NCBI GenBank assembly: GCA_036500605.1
Contig: DASYBU010000057.1
Span: forward strand, 1 to 64,000
Length of the DNA stretch: 64,000 bases
DNA from: JAFALK01 sp036500605
GTDB taxonomy: Bacteria > Pseudomonadota > Gammaproteobacteria > Burkholderiales > Burkholderiaceae_C
Direction of reading: 5' to 3'
Shown: positions 55,941 to 64,000 of the stretch, in pieces
Numbering within the stretch: the stretch's first letter is position 1
Layout: each line of letters starts with the position of its first letter
Notes under the pieces: model-generated
Database searches by the model: none
What the model was told of the DNA's origin: nothing
Seen by the model: only the letters and a program-made list of their open reading frames with translations
Program-made: the position numbers and the translations under genes

Positions 55941-56219
55941 GGTTCTCCCCTCAGCAGGACGAGGCACCGCAGTCTCAGGACGCGATTGCGCTGCCCGCTT
56001 GCCTCCCAGGTCTCCGATGCCTGTCGTCTTCTTTACAAATCGACAGATTCGGCCTAACGGTACGCTTCAGCGGTGTTTAGGTCAACACTTCGAACCGGGT
56101 AGGACAGGCCCAAAAAGCTGAACTTTCATGCGTTTGTTTCGGGCGTTACTTCCGGTAGATGTGCCGGCGCTGGCTCCTGCTAGGCTTGGCGCCGCTTGTC
56201 AAAACATTTCGGAGCCCGC

Positions 56220-58925
56220 ATGCACGCAAAGACTCTCGTCCTGGTCGCCGCCCTGTCGCTGGCGTTCAACGCCCACGCCCTCAAGCCCGTCACCAGCGTC
56301 GAAGGCATCACCGAATACCGGCTGCCCAACGGCCTGCAGATCCTGCTGGCACCCGATGACAGCAAGCCCACCACCACGGTCAACGTGACCTACCGCGTGG
56401 GCTCGCGCAACGAGAACTACGGGGAGACCGGCATGGCGCATTTGCTGGAGCACCTGATGTTCAAGGGCAGCCCCAAGCATCCCGATCCCAAGGCCGACTT
56501 CACCAAACGCGGCTTCAGCTGGAACGGCTCCACCTGGTATGACCGCACCAACTACTTCGCTGCCTTTGCCGCCAGCGACGACAACCTCAAGGCCTACCTG
56601 GACTGGCAGGCCGACGCGATGGTGAACAGTTATATCTCGCGCAAGGATCTCGACAGCGAGATGACCGTCGTTCGCAACGAGATGGAGATGGGCGAGAACG
56701 ACCCCTTCAACATGAGCACGCAGCGCGCGCTGGCGGCCATGTACATGTGGCACAACTACGGCAAGGACACGATCGGCGCGCGGGCCGACGTGGAGAACGT
56801 CAACATCCCGCATCTGCAAGCCTTCTACCGCACCTACTACCAGCCGGACAACGCCACGCTGATCGTCTCGGGCAAGTTCGATCCGGCCAAGGCGATGGCC
56901 TGGATCGAAGCCGACTTCGGCAAGCTCCCGAAACCCAAGCGAGAGATCCAGAAGACCTACACGATCGACCCCGTGCAAGACGGCGAGAACCTCGTGACGA
57001 TCCGCCGTGTGGGCGGCAACCCGATGAGCGTCGCCGCATATCACGTGCCCGCCGGGCCGACCGTGGATTACGCGGCCGTGGACCTGCTCAACCTGATCCT
57101 GACCGAGCAGCCGACGGGTCGGCTCTACCAGCGCCTGGTGATCGACACCAAGCTGGCCTCGGGCGTGACGCCGTTCAGCCTCGCGCTGGCCGAGCCCGGC
57201 TTCGCGATGTTCTCGGCCGATCTGGCACCGGGCGCTTCGCAGGACGCGCTGAACAAGGAGCTCGTCTCCGTGGTGGAAGGCTTTGGCGCGCAGCCGCTGA
57301 CGCAGGAAGAATTGAACCGCGCCAAGACACGCTGGCTCAACCGCTGGGAGAAGGGCTTCACGAGCCCCGAGAACGTCGGCATCGTGCTGTCTGAATATGT
57401 GTCGCAAGGCGACTGGCGGCTCTTCTTCCTGACGCGTGATCGCGTCAAGGCGATGAAGCTCGAAGACGTGCAGCGCGTGGCCACGCAGTACCTCATGCCG
57501 AGCAACCGCACGCTCGCTCAGTACATCCCGACCGAGAAGCCGCAGCGCGCGCCCAAGCCCGAGCTGATCAATCTGGCAACGGAGATGGCGAGCTTCAAGC
57601 CGGCTGCTGCGGCGGCCACGGTGGCCTCCTTCGAGGCCACGCCGGCCAACATCGACAAGCAGACGCAGACCGTGCAACTGCCCGGCGGCCTCAAGATGGC
57701 GATGCTGCCCAAGCCCACGCGCGGCGGCGCGGTGCACGGCGTGCTCAATCTGCGCCTGGGCAGCGCGGAAACGCTCAAGGACATCAACGCCAATGCCACG
57801 GCCCACCTGACCGCGCAGATGCTCAAGATGGGCACCCAGAGCCTGACGCGCGAGCAGCTGCGCGATGCGCTCGATGCGGCCAAGGTCGAGCTCAGCGTCA
57901 GCAGCTTCGAGGCCGACCGACTGAGCCTGAGCTGGAGCACCACGCGCGAGCACGCGAACGAGGCGCTGGCCCTGATCGGCCAGATGCTGCGCACGCCGCG
58001 CCTGGAGGCGGCCTCGCTCGAGGAAGTGCGCTCGCAAGGCCTCGCGCAGTTGCAGCAGCAGCGCGACGACCCGCAGGAAATGGCCCTGGTGCTGGTGGCC
58101 AGCGCGCTCAACCAGTACCCGAACGGCGATGTGCGCCACGCGCCGGATTTCGCCGAGCAGGAGGCCGGGCTCAAGGCCGTGACGCTCGACGGCGTGAAGT
58201 CCTTCCAGCAGCGCTTCTACGGCACCACTTTCGGACAGCTGGCGCTAACGGGTGATTTCGACGCAGCCGCCGCCCGCGCCGCGGCCGAGAAGGCGCTTGG
58301 CAACTGGGCCGCGCCCGTCAAGCCCGAGCGCGTGGTGAACCATGCGCCCGACAAGGCCGGCCAGCGCCAGTTGGTGCCCGCGCCCGACAAGCAGAACGCG
58401 ATGATGTTCGCGCAGTTGCCGCTGGCGATCAACGACGACACGCCCGACCGCGCCGCGCTGATGGTGGCCGACCAGGCCTTCGGCAACGGCGGCGCCTCGC
58501 GCCTGTGGACGCGCATCCGCGAGAAGGACGGGCTCTCGTACGGCGTGGGCTCGCAGGTGCAGTTCAGCGCCGAGGACCCGAACTCGGCGTGGATCATGTA
58601 TGCGATCTTTGCACCGCAGAACCGCGCCAAGGTCGAATCTGATCTGCGCGAAGAAGTCGCCAGAGCGCTGAAGGACGGCTTCACCGCCAAGGAAGTGGCT
58701 GACGCGCGTCAAGCGCTGCTGAGCGAGCGTCGCCTACAACTCGCCCAGGACGCGGGCCTCGCCAGCGCGCTCGCCACCAACCTGACCTGGGGACGCACGA
58801 TGGCAAGGGCCCAAAAGCTCAACGACGAGATCGCCGCCGTGACGCCCGAGGCCGCCGCCGCAGCCCTGCGCAAGCACTACAAGCTCGACGGCTTCCAGCT
58901 GATCTTCGTCGGCGATTTCAAGTAG
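56220..58925 (+). CDS. M16 insulinase-family zinc peptidase
   Basis: 901 residues with a signal peptide (MHAKTLVLVAALSLAFNAHA). The inverted zinc motif HLLEH is at residues 74-78 with the downstream Glu in VVRNEMEMGEN. The second half-domain repeats the fold without the zinc site (typical of pitrilysin-type two-lobed enzymes), ending LIFVGDFK. Periplasmic oligopeptide degradation is expected. CGGAG is 5 nt before the ATG at 56220. Divergent from the exoprotein gene across 279 bp. Confidence 0.92.
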   Translation: MHAKTLVLVAALSLAFNAHALKPVTSVEGITEYRLPNGLQILLAPDDSKPTTTVNVTYRVGSRNENYGETGMAHLLEHLMFKGSPKHPDPKADFTKRGFSWNGSTWYDRTNYFAAFAASDDNLKAYLDWQADAMVNSYISRKDLDSEMTVVRNEMEMGENDPFNMSTQRALAAMYMWHNYGKDTIGARADVENVNIPHLQAFYRTYYQPDNATLIVSGKFDPAKAMAWIEADFGKLPKPKREIQKTYTIDPVQDGENLVTIRRVGGNPMSVAAYHVPAGPTVDYAAVDLLNLILTEQPTGRLYQRLVIDTKLASGVTPFSLALAEPGFAMFSADLAPGASQDALNKELVSVVEGFGAQPLTQEELNRAKTRWLNRWEKGFTSPENVGIVLSEYVSQGDWRLFFLTRDRVKAMKLEDVQRVATQYLMPSNRTLAQYIPTEKPQRAPKPELINLATEMASFKPAAAAATVASFEATPANIDKQTQTVQLPGGLKMAMLPKPTRGGAVHGVLNLRLGSAETLKDINANATAHLTAQMLKMGTQSLTREQLRDALDAAKVELSVSSFEADRLSLSWSTTREHANEALALIGQMLRTPRLEAASLEEVRSQGLAQLQQQRDDPQEMALVLVASALNQYPNGDVRHAPDFAEQEAGLKAVTLDGVKSFQQRFYGTTFGQLALTGDFDAAAARAAAEKALGNWAAPVKPERVVNHAPDKAGQRQLVPAPDKQNAMMFAQLPLAINDDTPDRAALMVADQAFGNGGASRLWTRIREKDGLSYGVGSQVQFSAEDPNSAWIMYAIFAPQNRAKVESDLREEVARALKDGFTAKEVADARQALLSERRLQLAQDAGLASALATNLTWGRTMARAQKLNDEIAAVTPEAAAAALRKHYKLDGFQLIFVGDFK

Positions 58926-58943
58926 CATTTTCTTGCATTCATC

Positions 58944-59010
58944 CTGTACATCCTGTGCATCCATGTAAAAACGAATTCAGGTTTTGAACATGGATGGACA
59001 GGATGAACAG
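58944..59010. repeat. Long hairpin repeat, first of a related pair
   Basis: Arms 58944-58966 and 58988-59010 (23 nt) pair at 21 of 23 positions: CTGTACATCCTGTGCATCCA on the left. The loop (21 nt) contains GAATTCAGGTTTTGA. It directly follows the M16 peptidase stop and could act as its terminator. The related hairpin at 59057 shares the loop and the CATCCATGT/ACATGGATG ends, so the two are paralogous copies. Confidence 0.7.
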
Positions 59011-59056
59011 CCGGATAAGACCTCAAAGGCAAAGCCCGTCCTGGCTGTTTGAATTC

Positions 59057-59132
59057 ATCACGTGCATCACGTCAATCCATGTAGAAAACAGAAATTCAAG
59101 GTTTGAACATGGATGAACGTGATGCACGTGAT
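59057..59132. repeat. Long hairpin repeat, second of a related pair
   Basis: Arms 59057-59082 and 59107-59132 (26 nt) pair at 24 of 26 positions; the left begins ATCACGTGCATCACGT. The loop shares AATTCAAGGTTTGA with the first hairpin. The main difference is CACGT where the first has CCTGT. The right arm reaches to within 16 nt of the P450 start codon chosen here, and an upstream frame of the P450 reads through it. Confidence 0.7.
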
Positions 59133-59147
59133 AAGACCCATTCAGTG

Positions 59148-60497
59148 ATGTCGGGCCGGGCGGTTCCGGGCCCGCCCTATCGCTGGTTCGGCCTGCGCGA
59201 GATCCGCGGCATGGCGGGTGATTACCTGGGCTTCATGCGCGAGCAGCAGCGCCGTTATGGCGATGTGGTCGCGGTCAAGATCTTCGGCATCCAGAGCTAT
59301 CTGCTGTTCCACCCCGAGCATGTGCGCGAGGCGCTGGTCAACTCGCATGAATCGATCGTGCGCTTCGAACGTGGGCCGCGCGTGTTCTCCGATGCGCATG
59401 GGCAGAGCGTGCTGGTGGCTGAAGGGCAGGACTGGAAGAACAAGCGCCGGGCCCTGCAACCGGGCTTCAGCCCGCGCCGCGTGGAGGCCTTTGCGCCGCT
59501 GATGGTGGCGGCCTTCGAGACCGCGCTCGGCACCTGGCCCAAGCAGGCGCGGTTCGAGCTCGATTTCGAGCAGGCCATGACGCAGGCGACGATGGACGTG
59601 ATCATGCGCACGCTGTTCTCGAGCGACGCCGATGCCGACGCACGCGCCGCCGAAGTGGCCGTGCGCGACCTGACCGAAGAAGGCAACCGCGAGATGTTCT
59701 GGCCGCGCACCGCGCCGAGCTGGATGCCGTGGAAGGCCAAAAAGCGCCGCGCCATCGCGATGCTCGACGGCCTGATCCGCCGCCATATTGCCGCACGCGC
59801 CGCACGCCCCGATTGCGAGGACGGCGATGATCTGCTCGCCATGCTGATGCAGCTGCGCACCGAGGACGGCCAACGCGCCTTTGCCGGCGAGGCCCTGCGC
59901 GATGAATGCATGACCATCTTCCTGGCCGGCCACGAGACCAGCGCGACCAGCCTGGCCTGGTGGGGCTGGTGCATGGCCGCGCATCCCGAGATTGCGGTGC
60001 TCGCGGCCGATGAGGTGAACGCCCAACTGGGCCACCGCGCGCCAAGCTTTGCCGACATCGCGCAAATGCCGTACCTGACGCAGACCATCAAGGAAAGCCT
60101 GCGCCGCTACCCCAGTGTGCCGGCCCTGCTCTCGCGCAAGGCCACGCGTGAGCTGGTGCTGGGCGGCACCCGCATTCCCCGCGGCTCGATGCTGCAGATC
60201 ACGCCGGGCCTGATGCAGAACGACGCACGCTGGTTTCCCGAGCCCGATGCTTTCAGGCCCGAGCGTTTTGCGGCCGATGCGCCCGAAGTGCCGCGCGGCG
60301 CCTGGATGCCTTTCGGCGCCGGCCCGCGCGTCTGCCTGGGCAGCCATTTCGCCCTGACCGAGATCACGCTGATCGCCGCGATGCTCCTGCAGCGTTTCAA
60401 CTTCGCACCGGTGCCGGGTCGGGCGGAGCCGGAGCCGGTTTTGAACATCACTCTGAGGCCGCGGGAGCGGCTGAGATTGGTGTTGCAGCGGCGGTAG
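59148..60497 (+). CDS. Cytochrome P450
   Basis: About 450 residues. I-helix motif FLAGHETSATSLAWW (Thr264), ExxR in KESLRRYPSV, the PERF-like FRPERFAAD, and the heme loop FGAGPRVCLGSH with Cys396. Residue numbers count from ATG 59148. A TTG at 59103 would add 15 residues encoded by the hairpin repeat arm (NMDERDARDK...), so the later ATG is preferred although neither has a ribosome site. It resembles the CYP4/CYP102-like bacterial fatty-acid/terpene group rather than a class-specific biosynthetic P450. No ferredoxin gene is nearby. Confidence 0.92.
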   Translation: MSGRAVPGPPYRWFGLREIRGMAGDYLGFMREQQRRYGDVVAVKIFGIQSYLLFHPEHVREALVNSHESIVRFERGPRVFSDAHGQSVLVAEGQDWKNKRRALQPGFSPRRVEAFAPLMVAAFETALGTWPKQARFELDFEQAMTQATMDVIMRTLFSSDADADARAAEVAVRDLTEEGNREMFWPRTAPSWMPWKAKKRRAIAMLDGLIRRHIAARAARPDCEDGDDLLAMLMQLRTEDGQRAFAGEALRDECMTIFLAGHETSATSLAWWGWCMAAHPEIAVLAADEVNAQLGHRAPSFADIAQMPYLTQTIKESLRRYPSVPALLSRKATRELVLGGTRIPRGSMLQITPGLMQNDARWFPEPDAFRPERFAADAPEVPRGAWMPFGAGPRVCLGSHFALTEITLIAAMLLQRFNFAPVPGRAEPEPVLNITLRPRERLRLVLQRR

Positions 60498-60588
60498 GCC
60501 TTGTGCTCGGCGTTGCGACTTGTTGCCCAGCCGATTCGGGGCCGATACGATGCAGCCATGAGTTTTTATCAGATGACGAGGTAAAAGC

Positions 60589-61149
60589 ATGGGCTTGCCA
60601 CTTGCCAAAAAGACCCTGGCTGAGTTCCTCACCTGGGAAGAGGCTCAGTCCGAGCGACATGAGTTCTTTCGAGGCGAAATTTTTGCGATGGTGGGAGGCA
60701 CCGCTCGCCACAACCGCGTCATCATGAACCTCGGGAGCCGCATGGCCGATCATCTGGACGGCACCGGCTGCCAGGTGTTCTCGGCGAGCATGAAGGTGCA
60801 GATCGCCGACGGCATCCTCTACCCCGACGTGATGGTGACTTGCGCAAAGGCCGAGGCCGGCGACGAACAGATCATCACCGACCCCAAACTCATCGTCGAG
60901 GTGTTGTCACCCAGCACCAAGGGCTATGACAAGCGCGACAAGTTCATCCTCTATCGCTCCTTGCCGTCCTTGCGCGAGTACGCATTGATCGACCCAGCCA
61001 AGCGTCAGGTGGAGGTGTTCACCTGGACGGAAGATGGCGCCTGGTTGCTGACCGACCAGACCGCCGCCGCCGAACTGACGCTGGCCAGCATCGGGCTCAA
61101 GCTGCCGATGGAAGCCGTTTTCAAGGGTGTAGAGAGCGAAGCGGCATGA
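60589..61149 (+). CDS. Uma2-family (DUF820) restriction-endonuclease-fold protein
   Basis: 186 residues. The family's PD-(D/E)XK-type core is visible: HEFFRGEIFAMVGG, YPDVMVTC, then DPKLIVEVLSPSTKGYDKRDKF with the Glu-x-Leu-S motif, and LREYALIDPAKRQVEVF. Uma2 proteins are common in cyanobacteria and mobile contexts; their biological role is uncertain. ATG 60589 has GAGG 8 nt upstream. Confidence 0.88.
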   Translation: MGLPLAKKTLAEFLTWEEAQSERHEFFRGEIFAMVGGTARHNRVIMNLGSRMADHLDGTGCQVFSASMKVQIADGILYPDVMVTCAKAEAGDEQIITDPKLIVEVLSPSTKGYDKRDKFILYRSLPSLREYALIDPAKRQVEVFTWTEDGAWLLTDQTAAAELTLASIGLKLPMEAVFKGVESEAA

Positions 61150-61272
61150 CGGGTATTGCGCTGAGGAATTGAGGATCGTTGGCGATTTCAATCGCGTCAC
61201 CTTCCCGCAAGCCAGCGCTGGGCGATTGCCGCTATTCTGTGACGGCCTTCATCTTCAATCATCGCCTCGCCC

Positions 61273-61731
61273 ATGCTCCGCCTCCTGCTCACCGCGCTGC
61301 TGACCATTGCCGGCACCAGCGCCTTCGCGCAAGACACCGCCCTGCTGCATTGCGCCGACATCGCCGGCCGTGACGAGCGGCTCGCCTGCTTCGATGCACT
61401 CGCCGCCAAGGCGCGCGCGGCCAAGACCGCCGGCGCGACGCCGCTGGTCCAAGCCGAGAAGTTCGGCCACGAAACCATCGCGCCCAAGCCGGGCAAGCCA
61501 CCCGAGGTGCCCGACGCGGTGCAGAGCCATCTCGACGGCATCATCGAAGGCTGGAGCTCGGGCACCGTCTTCACGCTGGCCAACGGCCAACGCTGGCAGA
61601 TCGCCGATGGCAGCGCCGCCACCATCTACCTCAAGAGCCCGAAGGTCACGATCAAGCGCGCGTTGATGGGCGGCTATGTGATCGAGCTCGAGGGCACGAA
61701 CCGGACGGCGAAGGTCAAGCGGGTGGAGTGA
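61273..61731 (+). CDS. Secreted hypothetical protein
   Basis: 152 residues. A signal peptide (MLRLLLTALLTIAGTSAFAQ) is followed by a short Cys-containing motif, HCADIAGRDERLACFDALAA, seen at the N-terminus of many small periplasmic DUF proteins in Burkholderiales. The second half has a beta-rich domain (GTVFTLANGQRWQIADGSAA; VTIKRALMGGYVIELEG). Function unknown. Stands alone between the Uma2 and higBA genes. Confidence 0.75.
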   Translation: MLRLLLTALLTIAGTSAFAQDTALLHCADIAGRDERLACFDALAAKARAAKTAGATPLVQAEKFGHETIAPKPGKPPEVPDAVQSHLDGIIEGWSSGTVFTLANGQRWQIADGSAATIYLKSPKVTIKRALMGGYVIELEGTNRTAKVKRVE

Positions 61732-61770
61732 GCTTCACGTCGTCGTTCGTGTCGCCGATGGAGGCGACCA

Positions 61771-61803
61771 AGCTATACTGGCGCCTGTGTAGCGTAGCTA
61801 TAC
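61771..61803. promoter_or_regulatory. Direct-repeat region upstream of higB
   Basis: AGCTATAC occurs at 61771-61778 and 61796-61803, 25 bp apart, ending 9 nt before the higB start. Each contains a TATAC that could be part of a -10 element. A partly paired TGTAGC/GCTATACA lies between. HigA-type antitoxins repress their own promoter, so this is the likely operator; the exact half-sites are an inference. Confidence 0.4.
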
Positions 61804-61812
61804 ACTCCACCC

Positions 61813-62091
61813 GTGATCAAGTCGTTCATTCACAAGGGACTGGAAGCGTTCTTCGCGCGCGGCAGCAAGGCTGGCATACAGCCCGCTCATGCAGCCAAGC
61901 TGAGCCGCCAGCTCGCGCGGCTTGATGAGGCTGGCTCGGCGCAGGACATGAACGTCCCCGGCTGGCGGCTGCATCCCTTGAGTGGCAATTTGGCGGGCCA
62001 TTGGTCGGTCTGGGTCAATGGCAACTGGCGGCTGACCTTCCGATTTGACGATGGAGACGCCGTTCTGGTGGACTACCGTGACTACCATTGA
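61813..62091 (+). CDS. higB: HigB toxin (RelE/ParE superfamily)
   Basis: 92 residues from GTG at 61813. RelE-fold layout of HigB: helical N-terminus (MIKSFIHKGLEAFFARG; AAKLSRQLARLDEA) and the C-terminal sheet (WSVWVNGNWRLTFRFDDGDAVLVDYRDYH) with the Arg and terminal Tyr/His typical of ribosome-dependent mRNA interferases. It precedes higA by 22 nt, the toxin-first order that defines higBA. Confidence 0.9.
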   Translation: MIKSFIHKGLEAFFARGSKAGIQPAHAAKLSRQLARLDEAGSAQDMNVPGWRLHPLSGNLAGHWSVWVNGNWRLTFRFDDGDAVLVDYRDYH

Positions 62092-62113
62092 GATAGAGGC
62101 GAGGACCCGAGAA

Positions 62114-62446
62114 ATGCCGCGAATGTTCAACCCCCCGCATCCCGGAGAGACGCTGCGCGACGACATCTTGCCGGCGCTCGGCATGAGCGTGACGGCTGCG
62201 GCTGACGAGCTCGGTGTCACTCGTGCGGCCCTGTCGCGCGTCGTCAACGGCCGGGCGGCCATCTCGCCCGAGATGGCCCTGCGCCTGGAGCGCTGGCTCG
62301 GTGTGGAACATGGCGGCAGCGCCGACGTCTGGCTGAGCCTGCAGGCCGCCCATGACCTCTGGAACGCGGAGAAATCAGCACGCGCTGTGATCCGCAAGAT
62401 CAAGCCGATCAAGGCCAGTCAATTCGAGGCCGCAAGAGTCGGCTGA
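62114..62446 (+). CDS. higA: HigA antitoxin (XRE family)
   Basis: 110 residues from ATG 62114. The N-terminal NPPHPGETLRDDILPALGMS is the HigA hallmark. The XRE HTH is VTAAADELGVTRAALSRVVNG, then AISPEMALRLERWLGV, and the C-terminal helix (DVWLSLQAAHDLWNAEKSA) dimerises and contacts HigB. It should repress its own promoter at the repeat region before higB. Immediately after the stop, CGGCTGA recurs three times with 10-bp spacing (62440-62466). Confidence 0.92.
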   Translation: MPRMFNPPHPGETLRDDILPALGMSVTAAADELGVTRAALSRVVNGRAAISPEMALRLERWLGVEHGGSADVWLSLQAAHDLWNAEKSARAVIRKIKPIKASQFEAARVG

Positions 62447-62477
62447 GGCCGGCTGAAGTCGGCTGAGGACCCTCGCC

Positions 62478-64000
62478 TCACTCCCTCGACATCTGCGTCG
62501 CCGCCCGGTTGAGCAGCCGCGCCTCGCGGCGCACGAGGCGCAAGCGCCGCAGCAGCCACGGTGTCAGGTCGGGCTGGCCGAGGTGCTCGGGCCAGAGGCC
62601 CGCATCGGGATCGGGCGGCTCGTCGGTGGCCACATCGGGCAGCAGGCTCTCGGCCTTGAGGCTTTGCACGCAGGCCTTCAGCGTGGGCACCAGGGCGCCT
62701 TGCGCTTCGCCGGGATCGAGCCGGTCCTTGCGGCGTGCGAGCATCTGCTGGATGGCGCTGAGCAGCGCGGTGTAGCGGTAGCTGTGGGTGAGCAGGGCTT
62801 CGATCTCGGCGTCGGGCAGGCGCACGCGCTCGGGCTCGACCTTGGTGCGCTGGGCCATGCCGGCGAGCGCGCCGAGCACGTTGTAGAGCTGCTGGCGCGA
62901 TTGGCGTGCAGCGATCTGCTGCTCGCGCGTGGGTGACCAGCGCAAGACATTGGCCGAATGCTTGGCGAGGTTGTTGCGTAACTGCGTGCTCAAGCGCACC
63001 AGCGTCTTGTGCTCCCACGAGGGCAGCACGAAACAGAAAGCCCAGGCCAGCATGGCGCCGACGAAGGTATCGGCCAGCCGCTCGATCACCGGCGGCGGCG
63101 CACCGGGCGCGAGCATCAGCTGCTGCGTCAGTGCCATCAGCGTGGCGCCGGTAGCCGCGACAAGATAGCGGCGGTTGACGTAGGCATGCGCGGTCCCCAC
63201 GGCCGCGATGAAGACCAGGCCCATGATGCGCGGCTCGCGCAGCTGGGCCAGGCCCATCACGATCAGGCAGCCGAAGATGGTGCCGAGGATCCGGTCGTTG
63301 CGGCGCGCCAGCGTCTGCTCAAGGTTGACGCGCAGCACCACGGCGACGCTGAGCACCAGCCAGTACGCATGCGAGCCCCAGGGCAGCAGATGGCCGAGCG
63401 CGTAGGCGGTCGACAAGGCGCCCGCGGCGCGCAGGGCGTGGCGCATGACGCTCGATTGCAGCGTCAGGTTGCTCTTGACGGCCTCCAGCGGCCAGCCCTC
63501 GGGCGAGAGGAATTGCTGGAGCTGCTCGGGCGTCCATTCATCGGGTTCGTCAACGAGCTCGCCGGCCTGCGTGCGGATCATGTGAGCGACTTCATCGCAC
63601 ATGTGGCCGACGCGCACCTGCAAGGCCGCGACGAGGTGACGGCGCGGATCATCGGCAGGCGCGTTGACAGCAGCCAGACGATCGCGCAGGCGCTCGCACC
63701 AGAGCGCGGGTTCGGCGGGCGGCATCGGCGCGCGCTCGGCCACGCAGCGGGCCAGTTGTTCGAGCGTGTCAGCCAGCGCCACCAGCGTGTCGGCCAGCGC
63801 CGCGCGCCAAGCGCTCGCGGCTTCGTCATCGCCGAGCAGATCGATATCAAGCCGGCTCGCCAGCAGCAGATCACGCAGCTCGATCAGGTTGAGCAGGATG
63901 ACGCGCTGACGCCGGCTGACGACCGACAGCCGTGCCGCGAAGACCTGATCGCGCGCCGTCTGCAAGACCTCGGCCAGCGTGATGTCGTCGGCGATCGAGG
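62478..64000 (-). CDS. FUSC-family membrane protein (YccS-like), N-terminus beyond window
   Basis: The reading frame is open to the window edge (it reads SIADDITLAEVLQTARDQ before the first internal start codon), so this is the C-terminal ~507 residues of a larger protein. It has a helical cytoplasmic domain, then a FUSC transmembrane block (~200-330 of the visible part: AYWLVLSVAVVLRVNLEQTL; ILGTIFGCLIVMGLAQL; IMGLVFIAAVGTAHAYV), then a long C-terminal helical region. Fusaric-acid-resistance/aromatic-efflux type (YccS/YhfK) proteins have this plan at ~700 residues. The substrate is not known. Confidence 0.88.
   Translation of the reverse strand, partial: SIADDITLAEVLQTARDQVFAARLSVVSRRQRVILLNLIELRDLLLASRLDIDLLGDDEAASAWRAALADTLVALADTLEQLARCVAERAPMPPAEPALWCERLRDRLAAVNAPADDPRRHLVAALQVRVGHMCDEVAHMIRTQAGELVDEPDEWTPEQLQQFLSPEGWPLEAVKSNLTLQSSVMRHALRAAGALSTAYALGHLLPWGSHAYWLVLSVAVVLRVNLEQTLARRNDRILGTIFGCLIVMGLAQLREPRIMGLVFIAAVGTAHAYVNRRYLVAATGATLMALTQQLMLAPGAPPPVIERLADTFVGAMLAWAFCFVLPSWEHKTLVRLSTQLRNNLAKHSANVLRWSPTREQQIAARQSRQQLYNVLGALAGMAQRTKVEPERVRLPDAEIEALLTHSYRYTALLSAIQQMLARRKDRLDPGEAQGALVPTLKACVQSLKAESLLPDVATDEPPDPDAGLWPEHLGQPDLTPWLLRRLRLVRREARLLNRAATQMSRE

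Overview
The window is GC-rich (most codons end in G or C) and contains betaproteobacterial-type genes: several c-di-GMP enzymes, a TonB/ExoD-style envelope complement, a filamentous-haemagglutinin exoprotein with an ESPR signal, Uup, FUSC/YccS-like protein, and YjjJ. This suggests a Burkholderiales chromosome, perhaps of the Roseateles/Pelomonas/Rubrivivax type. The genus is an inference from gene content; there is no rRNA, tRNA, phage or plasmid backbone in the window to fix it.

Layout. (1) 1-5.25 kb: six small minus-strand genes, mostly secreted or membrane hypotheticals, with a 36-nt intergenic repeat recurring at gene 3' ends. It looks like an accessory, cassette-like island. (2) 5.3-20.8 kb: ordinary housekeeping and signalling genes: FAH-like hydratase, J-domain protein, two c-di-GMP enzymes (GGDEF; Cache-PAS-GGDEF-EAL), DUF938 methyltransferase, VF530 protein, S45 acylase, an RDD/serine-protease-fold fusion, a TonB-like protein, and small envelope proteins. 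(3) 20.86-32.8 kb: a coherent divergent locus. Leftward: MFS transporter, TonB-dependent receptor and a membrane-anchored GH5 glycosidase, tightly coupled. Rightward: an AraC regulator, then FGGY kinase, class II aldolase, class III aminotransferase and a degenerate aldolase paralogue. Together they look like uptake, hydrolysis and catabolism of an unidentified glycoconjugate, and this is the best candidate in the window for an undescribed system. (4) 32.8-34.2 kb: a single-gene HipA-family toxin YjjJ with a 9-bp inverted repeat just before its start.

(5) 34.3-46.4 kb: a patchwork of small hypothetical and conserved-domain genes (DUF5063, PhyH, MazE-like, cold-shock/Excalibur fusion, two DUF1801, cupin, VOC, DUF4259), including one 54-residue membrane protein. 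(6) 46.4-56 kb: uup, then a DUF885 metallopeptidase gene whose 3' end is lost where it meets the equally 3'-truncated end of a ~2000-residue TpsA exoprotein gene. That point is a rearrangement junction or an assembly error. (7) 56.2-64 kb: M16 peptidase, a pair of related long hairpin repeats, cytochrome P450, Uma2-like protein, a small secreted protein, a higBA toxin-antitoxin pair, and the 3' part of a FUSC-family gene that runs off the right edge.

Function assignments rest on motifs and family resemblance read by eye; no database search was run. Many start codons are GTG or TTG, and where I chose one I give the reason.
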